A stretch of 64,000 nucleotides of DNA from Mycobacterium lehmannii (GCF_002245535.1 NZ_NKCN01000016.1:57679-121678), one strand, 5' to 3'; counted from the stretch's first letter, positions 9,884 to 19,128 are shown. Program-made: numbers and translations. Notes: a model not told the origin generated them from the sequence alone.

Positions 9884-10846
9884 ATGCATACGGTCGCGGT
9901 TGTCGCGTTGCCGAACACGATCGCGTTCGACCTGGGCACCGCTGTCGAGGTGTTCGGCCGCGTTCGACTGCCCTCAGGGGAGCCGGGATACCGGGTCATG
10001 GTGTGTGCGACGGCTCCGGTGGTGACCGCAGGTCCGCTCGCCATCGCGAGCGACCGCGGGATCGCAGATCTGCGGCGCGCCGACACCATCGTGGTGCCCG
10101 GCTGCGACGACCTGGACACCCCGCCGCCCGATGAGCTCGTCGACGCGCTGCGATCGGCCCACCGCGGGGGAGCGCGGATCGCGTCCATCTGCACGGGCGC
10201 GTTCACGCTCGCGGAGGCGGGACTGCTCGACGGTAGGCGGGCCACCACCCATTGGGTGGCCGCCGACCTGTTCCGTGCGCGGTATCCCGATGTGCACCTC
10301 GATCCCGACGTCCTCTACGTCGACGAGGGCGACATCTTGTCGTCGGCCGGCGCGTCGGCCGGGCTCGACCTGTGTCTGCACATGGTGGCGCTCGATCACG
10401 GCAGCGCGATGGCCGCCGATGCCGCCCGCATGGCGGTCGCGCCGTTGCACCGCAGCGGAGGCCAGGCCCAGTTCATCGTGCGAAACCGCCCGGCAGTCAA
10501 CAGCATTGCCGAACAGACCACGCTCGACGACCTGCTGGCATGGCTCGAACACAACGCGCACCGCGACCTGACACTGCACGACTTGGCCGCGCAGGCGGCG
10601 CTCAGTGTGCGAACCCTCAACCGTCGCTTCCAGGCCGAGACGGGGCAGACGCCGATGCAGTGGCTGACGGGTGTGCGCATCCGCCATGCGCAGCAGTTGT
10701 TGGAGAGCACCGACCACGGTGTCGAACGCATTGGCCGCGAGGTCGGCTTCACGTCCGCGGCGAACTTCCGCGAGCAGTTCCGGCGACTGACCGGTGTGTC
10801 GCCGCAGAGCTACCGCAACACGTTTCGCGATCGCATCGCCGGCTGA
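9884..10846 (+). CDS. GlxA family transcriptional regulator (DJ-1/PfpI + AraC HTH)
   Basis: 320 residues with two domains. Residues about 5-165 form a class I glutamine-amidotransferase-like DJ-1/PfpI fold, with the nucleophile elbow ASICTGAFTLAEAGLL. Residues about 215-315 are an AraC-type double helix-turn-helix (LSVRTLNRRFQAETGQTPMQWLTGVRIRHAQQLLEST, then ERIGREVGFTSAANFREQFRRLTGVSPQSYR). It is probably a DNA-binding regulator whose N-terminal part senses a small molecule. It converges on the methyltransferase gene with only 4 bp between. Confidence 0.92.
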   Translation: MHTVAVVALPNTIAFDLGTAVEVFGRVRLPSGEPGYRVMVCATAPVVTAGPLAIASDRGIADLRRADTIVVPGCDDLDTPPPDELVDALRSAHRGGARIASICTGAFTLAEAGLLDGRRATTHWVAADLFRARYPDVHLDPDVLYVDEGDILSSAGASAGLDLCLHMVALDHGSAMAADAARMAVAPLHRSGGQAQFIVRNRPAVNSIAEQTTLDDLLAWLEHNAHRDLTLHDLAAQAALSVRTLNRRFQAETGQTPMQWLTGVRIRHAQQLLESTDHGVERIGREVGFTSAANFREQFRRLTGVSPQSYRNTFRDRIAG

Positions 10847-10850
10847 CGGC

Positions 10851-11939
10851 TCAGGGGTTCCTCGGCTTCTTGGTCAACACCAGGTGCGCCATCGGGATCT
10901 GAGTTTTCTCGGGGGCCGCGGCGAGCCGGGCGGCCAGGCCCGCCTCCAGGCGATCGAAGACCTGTGCCGTCCGGGGGTCGGCGGCGCCGCCCTCGAGTGC
11001 GGTCGCCAGCATCGGGAACACCGCCGCCCTGGCGAACGACGCCCATTGTGCCCCGAAAGTCGTTGCGTTGCCTTCGACTTGGTACTGCTGCCAAAAGCGG
11101 TCCCCGGCGTCGAAGATCTCGAGATGTTCGATCTCGAGTTGTTCGAAGCGGCCCTTAGGCGCGAACGGCGCCAGGAAATCCTGTTCCCGACGGCCGACGA
11201 TCGGGATACCCATCCGGTGCACCTCGTCGGCCGTGAGCAAGCCGTCGGCGGCCAATTCGTCGATCGCATCGACCAGCGCGCCGAGCACCTTGCGGTACCC
11301 CACCTCACCGTTGTCGTCGACCGCCGTCGTCATCACGACGAGACGACCACCGCGGCGTAGCTCGCGACCGCGGAACGCGATGAACTCGTGCCAGTCGGTG
11401 GCGGCCTGCCTGGCGTACGCGGCGCGCACGGTCTCGTCGCGGCTGTAGGCCACGTGGACATGATCGGGGATCGGCGCGGGGACACGGCTGAGCCAATGGA
11501 TGGCCCACGAACTCCAGCCGAGGATCACACTGCTCGACGGCATGATCTGCGAGTAGAACGACCGCCCGATCGCAGAGGCGAAGGCCGCCGAGTCCTTGCT
11601 CAGATAGGTGTCCGGATCCTCGGCCAGAGTGCGGAACAACGCGGTGAAGTCGTTATCCGGTACGTCGGTGTGCACGACCAAGGTGGGGTGATCGGTGCGG
11701 GTCCGCTTGCGCACGACCGCGATTGCCGCGCAGATGGGCAGCAACGAGTTGTGGCCGGTCGACGCGCCGTAGTCGGCGATGACGAATGGCTGCGGAGGCC
11801 TCGGGATCGGTACGGCCGCGGCCGCTTCCTCGAAGAGCTTGATCGCCCCCTGTAGGCCTGCGGCCTGCAGACGCGAACCGGCGGTGTACGACCCGCTCTC
11901 TATCGGCTCGGGCCGCACGACGATGCTGGACTCGGGCAT
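10851..11939 (-). CDS. SABATH-like SAM-dependent carboxyl methyltransferase
   Basis: 362 residues beginning MPESSIVVRPEPIESGSYTA. The start at 11939 is preceded by GGAGGTCGCG, an ideal ribosome site, so the open frame extending to 12446 is not used. The fold resembles plant-type carboxyl methyltransferases: VIADYGASTGHNSLLPICAAI as the SAM site, SSVILGWSSWAIHWLSRVP, and RGRELRRGGRLVVMTTAVDD. It would methylate a small carboxylic acid; the substrate is unknown. It is divergent from the SHOCT protein gene. Confidence 0.85.
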   Translation of the reverse strand: MPESSIVVRPEPIESGSYTAGSRLQAAGLQGAIKLFEEAAAAVPIPRPPQPFVIADYGASTGHNSLLPICAAIAVVRKRTRTDHPTLVVHTDVPDNDFTALFRTLAEDPDTYLSKDSAAFASAIGRSFYSQIMPSSSVILGWSSWAIHWLSRVPAPIPDHVHVAYSRDETVRAAYARQAATDWHEFIAFRGRELRRGGRLVVMTTAVDDNGEVGYRKVLGALVDAIDELAADGLLTADEVHRMGIPIVGRREQDFLAPFAPKGRFEQLEIEHLEIFDAGDRFWQQYQVEGNATTFGAQWASFARAAVFPMLATALEGGAADPRTAQVFDRLEAGLAARLAAAPEKTQIPMAHLVLTKKPRNP

Positions 11940-12075
11940 CGCGACCTCCGTGACGTGCGGACAACAGGTTCGGTCCCATCCGACCGTAGTCCCCGCGGGC
12001 CGTCGCCGCCGACGGAGGTCGACGTATCCGTTGCAACACCGCGCCGCACGCTGCCTGCCGTGCCAAACTCTGCCC

Positions 12076-12819
12076 ATGAGCGGAAGGGTCGGGCCGCGCG
12101 TCGCCGTCGTCGTCTCCGTGTTGACCCTCGTGACCGCCGTCGTCGGTTTCATCGTCACCTTGGTGCTCAACACGTTCGTCCTCGACGATTTCGACGCATA
12201 CGGCGAGGTGCCGATTCCGGGATCCGGAAACATCGAATTGCCCGCGGGCGAGGTGACCGTCAGCTTCCACACCGTGACCACCGGACAACCCACGAGTGGC
12301 TTTCCGATCCCCGCGCTCAGCATCAACATCGACGCGCCCGAGGGCGCGGCGGATCCCGCGGTGACCGAAAGTATCGGCGGGACAACCACCGTGAACAGCG
12401 ACACCCACGTGCGGATCTGGGTGGTCCAGGTCGCCGAGCCCGGCACCTATCGAGTCTCGACCGACGGCAGCGTGAACGGATACATCAATCCACGGCTGTC
12501 CTTCGGCCATGGCAGTTCGTATGGCTGGCTGGCCTGGCTGTGCGGCGGATTGGCCGTGCTCGGGGTGCTCGCGCTGATCGCCGCCCTGATCTGGTCGGGT
12601 CGCGCGGCCAAGGCGGCGCGACCGCTGGCGCCGCACGAGATCGTCAACGCCGAAGCACCGCCGACGCTTCGGGCGGTCTCGACGCCCGCGTCGGCGTATC
12701 AACCCGACGACCGGGGCGCACGTCTCGAACAGCTCAAGCAGCTGGGCGCTCTTCGGGATTCGGGTGCGCTGACCGAGGCCGAGTTCGAGGCGGAGAAGCG
12801 CCGCATCCTGGGGGACTAG
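12076..12819 (+). CDS. membrane protein with C-terminal SHOCT domain
   Basis: 247 residues from ATG 12076. A first transmembrane helix lies near residues 8-30 (VAVVVSVLTLVTAVVGFIVTLVL). An extracytoplasmic beta-rich region of about 120 residues follows, then a second helix (WLAWLCGGLAVLGVLALIAALIW) and a cytosolic tail ending in a SHOCT motif (LEQLKQLGALRDSGALTEAEFEAEKRRIL). SHOCT segments are short oligomerisation helices found at protein termini. Function unknown. The last codon abuts a 26-bp tandem repeat. Confidence 0.82.
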   Translation: MSGRVGPRVAVVVSVLTLVTAVVGFIVTLVLNTFVLDDFDAYGEVPIPGSGNIELPAGEVTVSFHTVTTGQPTSGFPIPALSINIDAPEGAADPAVTESIGGTTTVNSDTHVRIWVVQVAEPGTYRVSTDGSVNGYINPRLSFGHGSSYGWLAWLCGGLAVLGVLALIAALIWSGRAAKAARPLAPHEIVNAEAPPTLRAVSTPASAYQPDDRGARLEQLKQLGALRDSGALTEAEFEAEKRRILGD

Positions 12820-12923
12820 CTGCTCGAATCTGATTGGCAGCTCAGCTGCTCGAGCCTGATTGGCAGTTCAACTGCTCGAATCTGATTGGCAGCTCAGCTG
12901 CTCGAATCTGATTGGCAGCTCAG
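12820..12923. repeat. four tandem copies of a 26-bp unit between convergent genes
   Basis: Units begin at 12820, 12846, 12872 and 12898. Each reads CTGCTCGAATCTGATTGGCA followed by GCTCAG; the second copy has several substitutions, the third and fourth are identical. The array fills the gap between the stop of the SHOCT gene at 12819 and the stop of the metallo-hydrolase gene at 12920-12922, which lies inside the last unit. It is VNTR-like, with no spacers of varying sequence. Confidence 0.95.
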
Positions 12924-13549
12924 CTGCCGCGGGCCACCCACTCGTCGTAGTTGACGAGTTCGTCGCCGATGGTCGTGGAGTCGCCGTGACCGGTGTAGAC
13001 GACCGTGTGGTCGGGCAGCTTCCCCAGCCGGCCGGAGATCGACTCGAGGATGGTGGGGAAGTCGGAGAACGACCGCCCTGTCGCCCCAGGCCCGCCCTGG
13101 AAGAGGGTGTCGCCGGAGAACACCGCGTTCAACTCGGGCGCGTGCCAGCACACCGAACCCGGCGAGTGGCCTGGCGTGTGCAAGGCGCGAAGCTCCGTCC
13201 CGGCGACCCGCAGGGTATCGCCGTCGGCGACGGTGCGGAAGTCGCTGTCCGGGTGCGTCATTCGCCACAGCACGTCGTCGGCCGGGTGCATCAGCACCGG
13301 AGCGTCGAGCGCCTGACCCAGTTCGGGCGCCACCGTCACATGGTCGTTGTGCCCATGGGTGCACACCACTGCGACCACATGCCGACCGCCGACCGCGTTG
13401 ACGATCGGTCCCGCGTCGTGGGCCGCGTCGAACACCACCACCTCGGAGTCGTCGCCGACGATCCAGATGTTGTTGTCGACCTCCCAACTGCCGCCGTCGA
13501 GTTCGAAGGTCCCGTGGGTGACCACCCGGCCGATCGGTCCGCCGTTCAT
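12920..13549 (-). CDS. MBL-fold metallo-hydrolase (Rv2260-type)
   Basis: 209 residues with the metallo-beta-lactamase metal motif HxHxDH at residues 65-70 (THGHNDH), a second His in HTPGHSPGS, Asp in FSGDTLF and a final His in YTGHGDST. It belongs to the glyoxalase II-like group. The gene lies 28 bp downstream of the mycothiol-dependent dehydrogenase gene, as Rv2260 and Rv2259 are neighbours in M. tuberculosis. It therefore may hydrolyse the S-formylmycothiol formed by that enzyme; this pathway role is an inference. Confidence 0.9.
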   Translation of the reverse strand: MNGGPIGRVVTHGTFELDGGSWEVDNNIWIVGDDSEVVVFDAAHDAGPIVNAVGGRHVVAVVCTHGHNDHVTVAPELGQALDAPVLMHPADDVLWRMTHPDSDFRTVADGDTLRVAGTELRALHTPGHSPGSVCWHAPELNAVFSGDTLFQGGPGATGRSFSDFPTILESISGRLGKLPDHTVVYTGHGDSTTIGDELVNYDEWVARGS

Positions 13550-13577
13550 GATTCTCCGTTCCTCGCGCGAGCATTCC

Positions 13578-14666
13578 TCACAAGATCACCACCGAGCGCA
13601 GCACCTCGGAGCCGCCGTGCATCTTGTGGAACGCCTCTTCCACGTCGTGGATACCGATGCGTTCGGTGACGAACTTGTCCAGCGGCAGCCGCCCCTGCAG
13701 GTACAGGCTGATCAGGGTGGGGAAGTCGCGTTCGGGCAGGCAGTCGCCGTACCACGAGGACTTCAGTGCGCCGCCCCGCGAGAAGAAGTCGATCAGCGGC
13801 ATCTCCAGCGTCATGTCCGGGGTCGGAACCCCGACCAGGACAACGGTTCCCGCCAGGTCGCGGGCGTAGAACGCCTGCTTCCAGGTCTCCGGTCGCCCGA
13901 CCGCGTCGATCACCACGTCGGCGCCGAAGCCGTCGGTGAGGTCGGCGATGGTCTCCACGGGATCCAGCTCGCGGGCGTTGATGGTGTGGGTGGCGCCGAA
14001 GTCGCGCGCCCACTCCAGCTTCTTGTTGTCGGTGTCGACGGCGATGATGCGCTTGGCGCCGACCAGTGCGGCCCCGGCGATGGCGGCGTCGCCGACACCT
14101 CCGCAGCCGATCACCGCCACGGTGTCGTCGCGGCTCACCGCGCCGGTGTTGACCGCGGCGCCCAGGCCGGCCATCACGCCGCAGCCGAGCAGTCCGGCCG
14201 CCGCGGGGTCGGCGGCCGGATCGACCTTGGTGCACTGCCCCTCGTGCACGAGGGTCTTGTCTGCGAATGCGCCGATGCCCAGCGCCGGGGTCAACTCGGT
14301 GCCGTCGGTCAGTGTCATCTTCTGCGCGGCGTTGTGGGTGTCGAAGCACAGGTGCGGGCGGCCGCGCTTACAGGCCCGACACTGGCCGCACACCGCGCGC
14401 CAGTTCAGGATCACGAAGTCACCGGGTTCGACGTTGGTGACGCCTTCGCCGACGGATTCGACGCTGCCCGCGGCCTCGTGGCCCAGCAGGAACGGGAACT
14501 CGTCGTTGATGCCGCCCTCCCGATACGTCAGGTCGGTGTGGCAGACCCCGCACGCGGTGACGTCGACCACCACCTCACCCGGACCCGGGTCGGGAATCAC
14601 GATGTCCACGACCTCGACTGGTTCGTCCTTCTTCCGTGAGATCACTCCGCGCACCGTTTGACTCAT
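13578..14666 (-). CDS. mscR: S-(hydroxymethyl)mycothiol dehydrogenase / S-nitrosomycothiol reductase
   Basis: A 362-residue zinc-dependent medium-chain alcohol dehydrogenase. The catalytic zinc site is seen in CGVCHTD and GHEAAGSVESVGEG, the structural zinc site in CGQCRACKRGRPHLC, and the NAD site in VAVIGCGGVGDAAIAGA. The sequence closely follows mycobacterial MscR/AdhE2 (Rv2259), which oxidises the formaldehyde-mycothiol adduct and reduces S-nitrosomycothiol. The downstream MBL hydrolase gene completes a likely detoxification pair. Confidence 0.93.
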   Translation of the reverse strand: MSQTVRGVISRKKDEPVEVVDIVIPDPGPGEVVVDVTACGVCHTDLTYREGGINDEFPFLLGHEAAGSVESVGEGVTNVEPGDFVILNWRAVCGQCRACKRGRPHLCFDTHNAAQKMTLTDGTELTPALGIGAFADKTLVHEGQCTKVDPAADPAAAGLLGCGVMAGLGAAVNTGAVSRDDTVAVIGCGGVGDAAIAGAALVGAKRIIAVDTDNKKLEWARDFGATHTINARELDPVETIADLTDGFGADVVIDAVGRPETWKQAFYARDLAGTVVLVGVPTPDMTLEMPLIDFFSRGGALKSSWYGDCLPERDFPTLISLYLQGRLPLDKFVTERIGIHDVEEAFHKMHGGSEVLRSVVIL

Positions 14667-14702
14667 GAGTACAACCTATCGGCTGCGGGGAACACTGGGC
14701 AT

Positions 14703-15482
14703 ATGGCTGATTCGCTTCCCGCGCTGTTCCTCTCCCACGGTGCGCCGCCGCTGGTCGACGACGAGCTGTGGGTGCGTCAGCTGGCGGCATGGGCTACGGA
14801 GCTGCCGCGTCCGGCGGCCATCCTCGTCGTGTCGGCGCACTGGGAATCCGCACCCTTGACGATCGGCTCGACGACGACCGAGACACCACTGACCTACGAC
14901 TTCTGGGGCTTCCCGGAGCGCTACTACCAGACGACCTACGACGCCCCCGGCGCCGTCGACCTCGCCGCGAGGGTCGAGGCGATGCTGCCAAGCGATGAGC
15001 CAGTGCGGCACGACCCCGACCGCAGACTCGACCACGGCGCCTACGTTCCGCTGACGGTGATGTATCCCGCCGCCGACATTCCGGTTCTGCAGATCTCGAT
15101 GCCGACACTCGATCCGGGAACGCTGCTGAACCTGGGCGAGCGGTTGCGGCCGTTGCGCGATGAGGGCGTGCTCATCATCGGTTCCGGGTTCACCACGCAC
15201 GGCCTACCGTTCCTCGACGACCCGTCGACGGGCGCGCAGCCGCCGGACTGGTCGACGGAGTTCGACATATGGGCAGCCGAGATGTTCACCGCAGGCGACG
15301 TGGACGCGTTGATCGACTTCCGGCACCGGGCGCCGGGCATGCCGTACGCGCATCCGACGATCGAGCACTGGTCGCCGCTGTTCGTCCCGCTCGGCGCCTC
15401 TAGGGACCCCGGACAGCAGGCACGACAGGTGATCGACGGCTACTGGATGGGGCTGGCCAAGAGATCGATCGAATTGATTTAG
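14703..15482 (+). CDS. DODA-type extradiol ring-cleavage dioxygenase family protein (YgiD-like)
   Basis: 259 residues, class III extradiol dioxygenase fold. Probable metal ligands are the His in LFLSHGAPP, in VVSAHWES and in LDHGAYVPLTVMYP, with GSGFTTHGLPF later and HPTIEHWSPLFVPLGA near the end. E. coli YgiD is a member of this family active on DOPA. The real substrate here is unknown. ATG 14703 is preferred to the codon at 14658 because the longer form would overlap the divergent mscR start. Confidence 0.85.
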   Translation: MADSLPALFLSHGAPPLVDDELWVRQLAAWATELPRPAAILVVSAHWESAPLTIGSTTTETPLTYDFWGFPERYYQTTYDAPGAVDLAARVEAMLPSDEPVRHDPDRRLDHGAYVPLTVMYPAADIPVLQISMPTLDPGTLLNLGERLRPLRDEGVLIIGSGFTTHGLPFLDDPSTGAQPPDWSTEFDIWAAEMFTAGDVDALIDFRHRAPGMPYAHPTIEHWSPLFVPLGASRDPGQQARQVIDGYWMGLAKRSIELI

Positions 15483-15553
15483 CCGTTGAACCGCCCGGCG
15501 CGGGACTCCGTTGTGCAATGGAGATCAGTTCAGCACGCCGGAGGGAACCCGCT

Positions 15554-16630
15554 ATGACCGATATCGACCAAAGCCCAGCCGCGGACACGACCGAGGATTT
15601 CGCCGCGCGGATGGTGTCCGCGATCGACAACGCCAGCCTCGTCCTGCTGTTGTCGATCGGCCACCAGACCGGGTTGTGGGACACCATGGCCGGTTCGGCC
15701 CCGGCCACCAGCGCCCAGCTGGCCGCGGCCGCGGGACTCAACGAACGCTATGTGCGGGAGTGGCTGGGCGGTGTCGTCACGGCCGGAGTAGTCGACTACG
15801 ACGCGTCGGCGGGCACGTATTCGCTGCCGGGGCACCGCGCCGCGGTGCTCACTCGGGCCGCCGGCCCGGACAACGTCGCGCGGTTGGCGCAATTCCTCTC
15901 ACTGCTCGGCGAGGTCGAGCAGAAGATCATCGGCTGCTTCCGCTCCGGCGGAGGGTTGTCCTACAGCGAGTATCCGCGGTTCCACACGGTGATGGCCGAG
16001 CAGAGCGGAGAGGTGTTCGACGCCGCGCTCGTCGACGTCATCCTGCCGTTGGCGGGGGGACTGCCGCAGCTGCTGCGCGACGGGGCCGACGTCGCCGACA
16101 TCGGGTGCGGCAGCGGGCACGCGATCAACGTGATGGCCCAGGCGTTCCCGGCCAGCCGGTTCACCGGCATCGACTTCAGCGACGAGGGTCTCGGGGTGGG
16201 GCGCGCCGAGGCCGCCCGACTGGGCCTGGCCAACGCCACCTTCGTCGCAGCAGACGTCGCAGCACTCGATATGTCCGAATGTTACGATGCGATAACGGTT
16301 TTCGATGCCATCCACGACCAAGCCGCACCGGCGGCCGTGCTGGCGAACATCTATCGCGCGCTGCGGCCGGGCGGCTGCCTGCTCATGGTCGACGTCAAGG
16401 CCTCGAGCCGGCTGGAGGACAACGTCGGCGTGCCGCTCTCCACGTATCTCTACACGGTCTCGACGATGCACTGCATGACGGTGTCGCTCGGCCTCGACGG
16501 TGCGGGGTTGGGTACCTGCTGGGGCCATCAACTCGCCGCGTCGATGCTCGCCGACGCGGGTTTCAGCGACGTCCAGGTGCGCGAGATCGAGACCGATCCG
16601 ATCAACAACTACTACATCGCGCGCAAGTAG
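15554..16630 (+). CDS. class I SAM-dependent methyltransferase with N-terminal winged helix
   Basis: 358 residues from ATG 15554, preceded by GGAGG at 8 nt spacing. The N-terminal third is a winged-helix dimerisation domain of the kind seen in O-methyltransferases (SAQLAAAAGLNERYVREWLGGVVTAGVV). The Rossmann core has the SAM motif DVADIGCGSGHAINVMAQAFP and FDAIHDQAAPAAVLANIYRALRPGG. Many such paralogues occur in mycobacteria; the acceptor is unknown. The serine hydrolase gene follows after 10 bp. Confidence 0.88.
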   Translation: MTDIDQSPAADTTEDFAARMVSAIDNASLVLLLSIGHQTGLWDTMAGSAPATSAQLAAAAGLNERYVREWLGGVVTAGVVDYDASAGTYSLPGHRAAVLTRAAGPDNVARLAQFLSLLGEVEQKIIGCFRSGGGLSYSEYPRFHTVMAEQSGEVFDAALVDVILPLAGGLPQLLRDGADVADIGCGSGHAINVMAQAFPASRFTGIDFSDEGLGVGRAEAARLGLANATFVAADVAALDMSECYDAITVFDAIHDQAAPAAVLANIYRALRPGGCLLMVDVKASSRLEDNVGVPLSTYLYTVSTMHCMTVSLGLDGAGLGTCWGHQLAASMLADAGFSDVQVREIETDPINNYYIARK

Positions 16631-16640
16631 GCTCGGCGCG

Positions 16641-17465
16641 ATGAGCGCGCTGGATCTCATGGGCGACTGGCCGGTGCCCAACGCCGCGGCCGCCGTGGTC
16701 GGACCGTCCGGGGTGGTGGCCGAGCACGGCGACCAGCGGCGGCGATTCGAGTTGGCGTCGGTGACCAAGCCGCTGGCCGCACGCGCGGTGCAGGTCGGTG
16801 TCGAGGAGGGTGCCGTCGAACTCGACACCGAGGCTGGCCCGCCCGGGGCGACCGTGCGCCACCTGCTGGCACACGCGTCGGGTTACTCGATGCGCTCGTC
16901 GGAGACGATGGCCGAGCCGGGAACGCGGCGCGTCTACTCGAACTACGGGTTCGGGGTGCTCGCCGAGACGCTGGAGAAGTCGACGGGCATCGCGTTCGAC
17001 CGGTATCTGACCGAGGCGGTGTTCGAACCGCTGGGCATGACCGACAGCGTGCTCGACGGTGGCGCGGCCGCAGCGGGGTACGGCGCGACGTCGACGGTCG
17101 CCGATCTGGCGGCCTTCGCCGCGGACTTGCTTCGGCCGGCGACGGTCTCCGCACAACTGCATGGCGAGGCGATCTCGGTGCAGTTTCCCGGCCTGGACGG
17201 GGTGCTGCCGGGGTTCGGTGTGCAGCGGCCCAACGACTGGGGGCTGGGCTTCGAGATCCGCGGCGGCAAGTCGCCGCACTGGACGGGCGAGGCGAACTCC
17301 GAGCGCACGTTCGGGCATTTCGGCCAGTCAGGGACGTTTTTGTGGGTTGATCCGGACGCCGATCGGGCGCTCGTCGTGCTCACCGACCGCAATTTCGGCG
17401 AGTGGGCGTACAAGCCGTGGCGGGCCTTGTCTGACGAAGTCCTGAGAGAATTCGGCGCAGACTAG
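16641..17465 (+). CDS. serine hydrolase, beta-lactamase/penicillin-binding-like
   Basis: 274 residues. The class C beta-lactamase/DD-peptidase-like active site is complete: the SxxK motif is SVTK (residues 40-43), the YxN motif is YSN (99-101), and the third motif appears as HFGQSGT near the C terminus. No signal peptide is visible, so it is probably cytosolic and more likely an esterase or amide hydrolase of the EstB/LpqF type than a secreted resistance enzyme. It is likely co-transcribed with the upstream methyltransferase. Confidence 0.85.
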   Translation: MSALDLMGDWPVPNAAAAVVGPSGVVAEHGDQRRRFELASVTKPLAARAVQVGVEEGAVELDTEAGPPGATVRHLLAHASGYSMRSSETMAEPGTRRVYSNYGFGVLAETLEKSTGIAFDRYLTEAVFEPLGMTDSVLDGGAAAAGYGATSTVADLAAFAADLLRPATVSAQLHGEAISVQFPGLDGVLPGFGVQRPNDWGLGFEIRGGKSPHWTGEANSERTFGHFGQSGTFLWVDPDADRALVVLTDRNFGEWAYKPWRALSDEVLREFGAD

Positions 17466-17582
17466 CGCAACAGGCGCCTCACAAGGCACAATAGACACGC
17501 ACGACACATATTTTGCTGCGAAGTTTCGGGTCCAAGAGGCCGCTTGGGGAAGACGTCCCTCGTGGAGCCGAAGGAGTGGCAA

Positions 17583-18095
17583 ATGCGTGCGTCGAACCAG
17601 TTCGCCGAAGCGACGACGGGCGTGGTCTACATCCACGCGTCACCCGCTGCGGTGTGCCCGCATGTCGAGTGGGCGTTGTCGTCGACCCTTCAATCGAGGG
17701 CGAACCTCAAGTGGACCCCGCAACCGGCCATGCCGGGACAGTTGCGTGCCGTCACCAACTGGGTCGGTCCGGTCGGGACCGGCGCCGCGCTGGCCAGTGC
17801 GCTGCGCTCGTGGTCGGTGCTGCGCTTCGAGGTGACCGAGGATCCCAGCCCGGGCGTCGACGGCCATCGCTGGTGCCACACGCCGCAGCTCGGACTGTGG
17901 AGCGGGTCGATGAGCGCCAACGGCGACGTGATAGTCGGCGAGATGCGGCTGCGGGCGATGATGGCCGCCGGCGCCGACACGTTGGCCGCCGAACTGGACT
18001 CCGTGCTGGGCACGGCATGGGACGAGGCCCTGGAGCCGTACCGCGACGGTGGTGCGGGCGCGGAGGTGAGCTGGCTCAGCCGCGGAGTCGGGTAG
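17583..18095 (+). CDS. DUF3145 domain-containing protein
   Basis: 170 residues from ATG 17583 with GGAG 6 nt upstream. The protein (MRASNQFAEATTGVVYIHASP ... WLSRGVG) is nearly the standard mycobacterial DUF3145 sequence in length and ends. It is conserved in actinobacteria and of unknown function. The last two codons and stop lie within a 29-bp tandem repeat. Confidence 0.88.
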   Translation: MRASNQFAEATTGVVYIHASPAAVCPHVEWALSSTLQSRANLKWTPQPAMPGQLRAVTNWVGPVGTGAALASALRSWSVLRFEVTEDPSPGVDGHRWCHTPQLGLWSGSMSANGDVIVGEMRLRAMMAAGADTLAAELDSVLGTAWDEALEPYRDGGAGAEVSWLSRGVG

Positions 18096-18147
18096 CCGAC
18101 GACATCAGGCAGGGACTCGGGTAGCCGACGACATCAGGCAGGGAGTG
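18084..18147. repeat. 29-bp tandem repeat over the DUF3145 stop codon
   Basis: Two near-perfect copies with a 29-bp period (18090-18118 and 18119-18147), plus a preceding GGAGTC and a decayed third start (GGGTTGCCGAGGACG). Each copy contains TAGCCGACGACATCAGGCAG. The first TAG is the stop codon of the gene. The unit is related to the repeat at 29756-29824 on the other strand. Confidence 0.9.
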
Positions 18148-18210
18148 GGGTTGCCGAGGACGCCGATTGTGCATCCGGCGACGCTTTTCGCCGGTTTTCC
18201 GTCGCAGATT

Positions 18211-19128
18211 TCACTTTCGGCGCGGCGTCAGGATCTTGAGCGCGCCGGGCACCGCAGACACCTCGACCGGTAACGGGCACATGTACTCGCCGTCGGCGTA
18301 GGCGTTGATGCCGGGGGAGTCCACGGTGATCGTCTTGGCCCGTGCGGTGCTGACCTCGTCGAGGTCGACGTGGGTGCCCTTGAACACGGTGGGAAACAAC
18401 CGGATCAGCCGAGTGCGCGACGCCGAGGCCACCATCGTGACGTCCAGCAGGCCGTCGGTCGGGTCGGCGCCGGGACAGATCCGCATGCCGGCGCCGTAGC
18501 TGCGGGTGTTACCGAATGCGGCGAGCGTCAACTCCGTCGTCACCTCCTGGCCGTCGAACGACAACCGAAACGGCAGCAGTCGAAGCTTCGACAACTCGGC
18601 GACCATCGCGAGGTTGTATCGCATGCGGCCGTGGGGCCAACGCATCCGATTGGTCCGATCGGTCACCAGCGAGTCGAAACCCGCGGCCATCACGGTGCCG
18701 AACCACTTGTCGGTGCCGTCGGCGCCGCGGATCCGCCCGAGGTCGATGGTCCGGGCGACCCCGCCGGTCACGCCGTCGACAACGACGTCGGCGGCGGCTT
18801 CGGGATCACGGGTGGGAATGTCGAATTCGCGCGCGTGGTCGTTGCCGGTGCCCGCCGGGATGATGCCCAACGGGATGTCGGTCTGCGCAAGCACTTGCAG
18901 CGCAAGGGAAATGATGCCGTCGCCACCGACGACGACGAGCGCGTCCATCCCGCGATCAAGCGCGCCCTCGACGAGTTTGCGCGCATGCTCGGCGCTGGTA
19001 CCCGCGATCGCGACGACGTCCATGCCGCGCCGATGGAATTGCGCGACAGCGCGTTCGGCCGCGTGTGGTGCGCTGCCGTGCCCCGACGCGGGGTTCGTCA
19101 GCATCGTGACGCGACCGTCGATCGTCAT
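18211..19128 (-). CDS. dagK: diacylglycerol kinase family lipid kinase
   Basis: 305 residues from ATG 19128, whose start overlaps the stop of the flavoprotein gene. It has the DAGK catalytic motifs: NPASGHG, the nucleotide loop VVVGGDGIISLALQ (GGDG), and IIPAGTGNDHAREFDIP. The C-terminal half (GNTRSYGAGMRICPGADPTDGLLDV) is also typical. It is the probable orthologue of M. tuberculosis Rv2252, a DAG kinase whose product feeds phosphatidate and phosphatidylinositol mannoside metabolism. It phosphorylates diacylglycerol with ATP at the membrane. Confidence 0.9.
   Translation of the reverse strand: MTIDGRVTMLTNPASGHGSAPHAAERAVAQFHRRGMDVVAIAGTSAEHARKLVEGALDRGMDALVVVGGDGIISLALQVLAQTDIPLGIIPAGTGNDHAREFDIPTRDPEAAADVVVDGVTGGVARTIDLGRIRGADGTDKWFGTVMAAGFDSLVTDRTNRMRWPHGRMRYNLAMVAELSKLRLLPFRLSFDGQEVTTELTLAAFGNTRSYGAGMRICPGADPTDGLLDVTMVASASRTRLIRLFPTVFKGTHVDLDEVSTARAKTITVDSPGINAYADGEYMCPLPVEVSAVPGALKILTPRRK

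Noticed and set aside
11940..12446. N-terminal extension of the carboxyl methyltransferase
   Set aside because: A perfect ribosome site precedes ATG 11939, and the extension lies antisense to the SHOCT protein gene.
12820..12923. Possible CRISPR array
   Set aside because: The 26-bp copies are directly adjacent with no variable spacers, and no cas genes are near. The same applies to the 29-bp repeats at 18084 and 29756.
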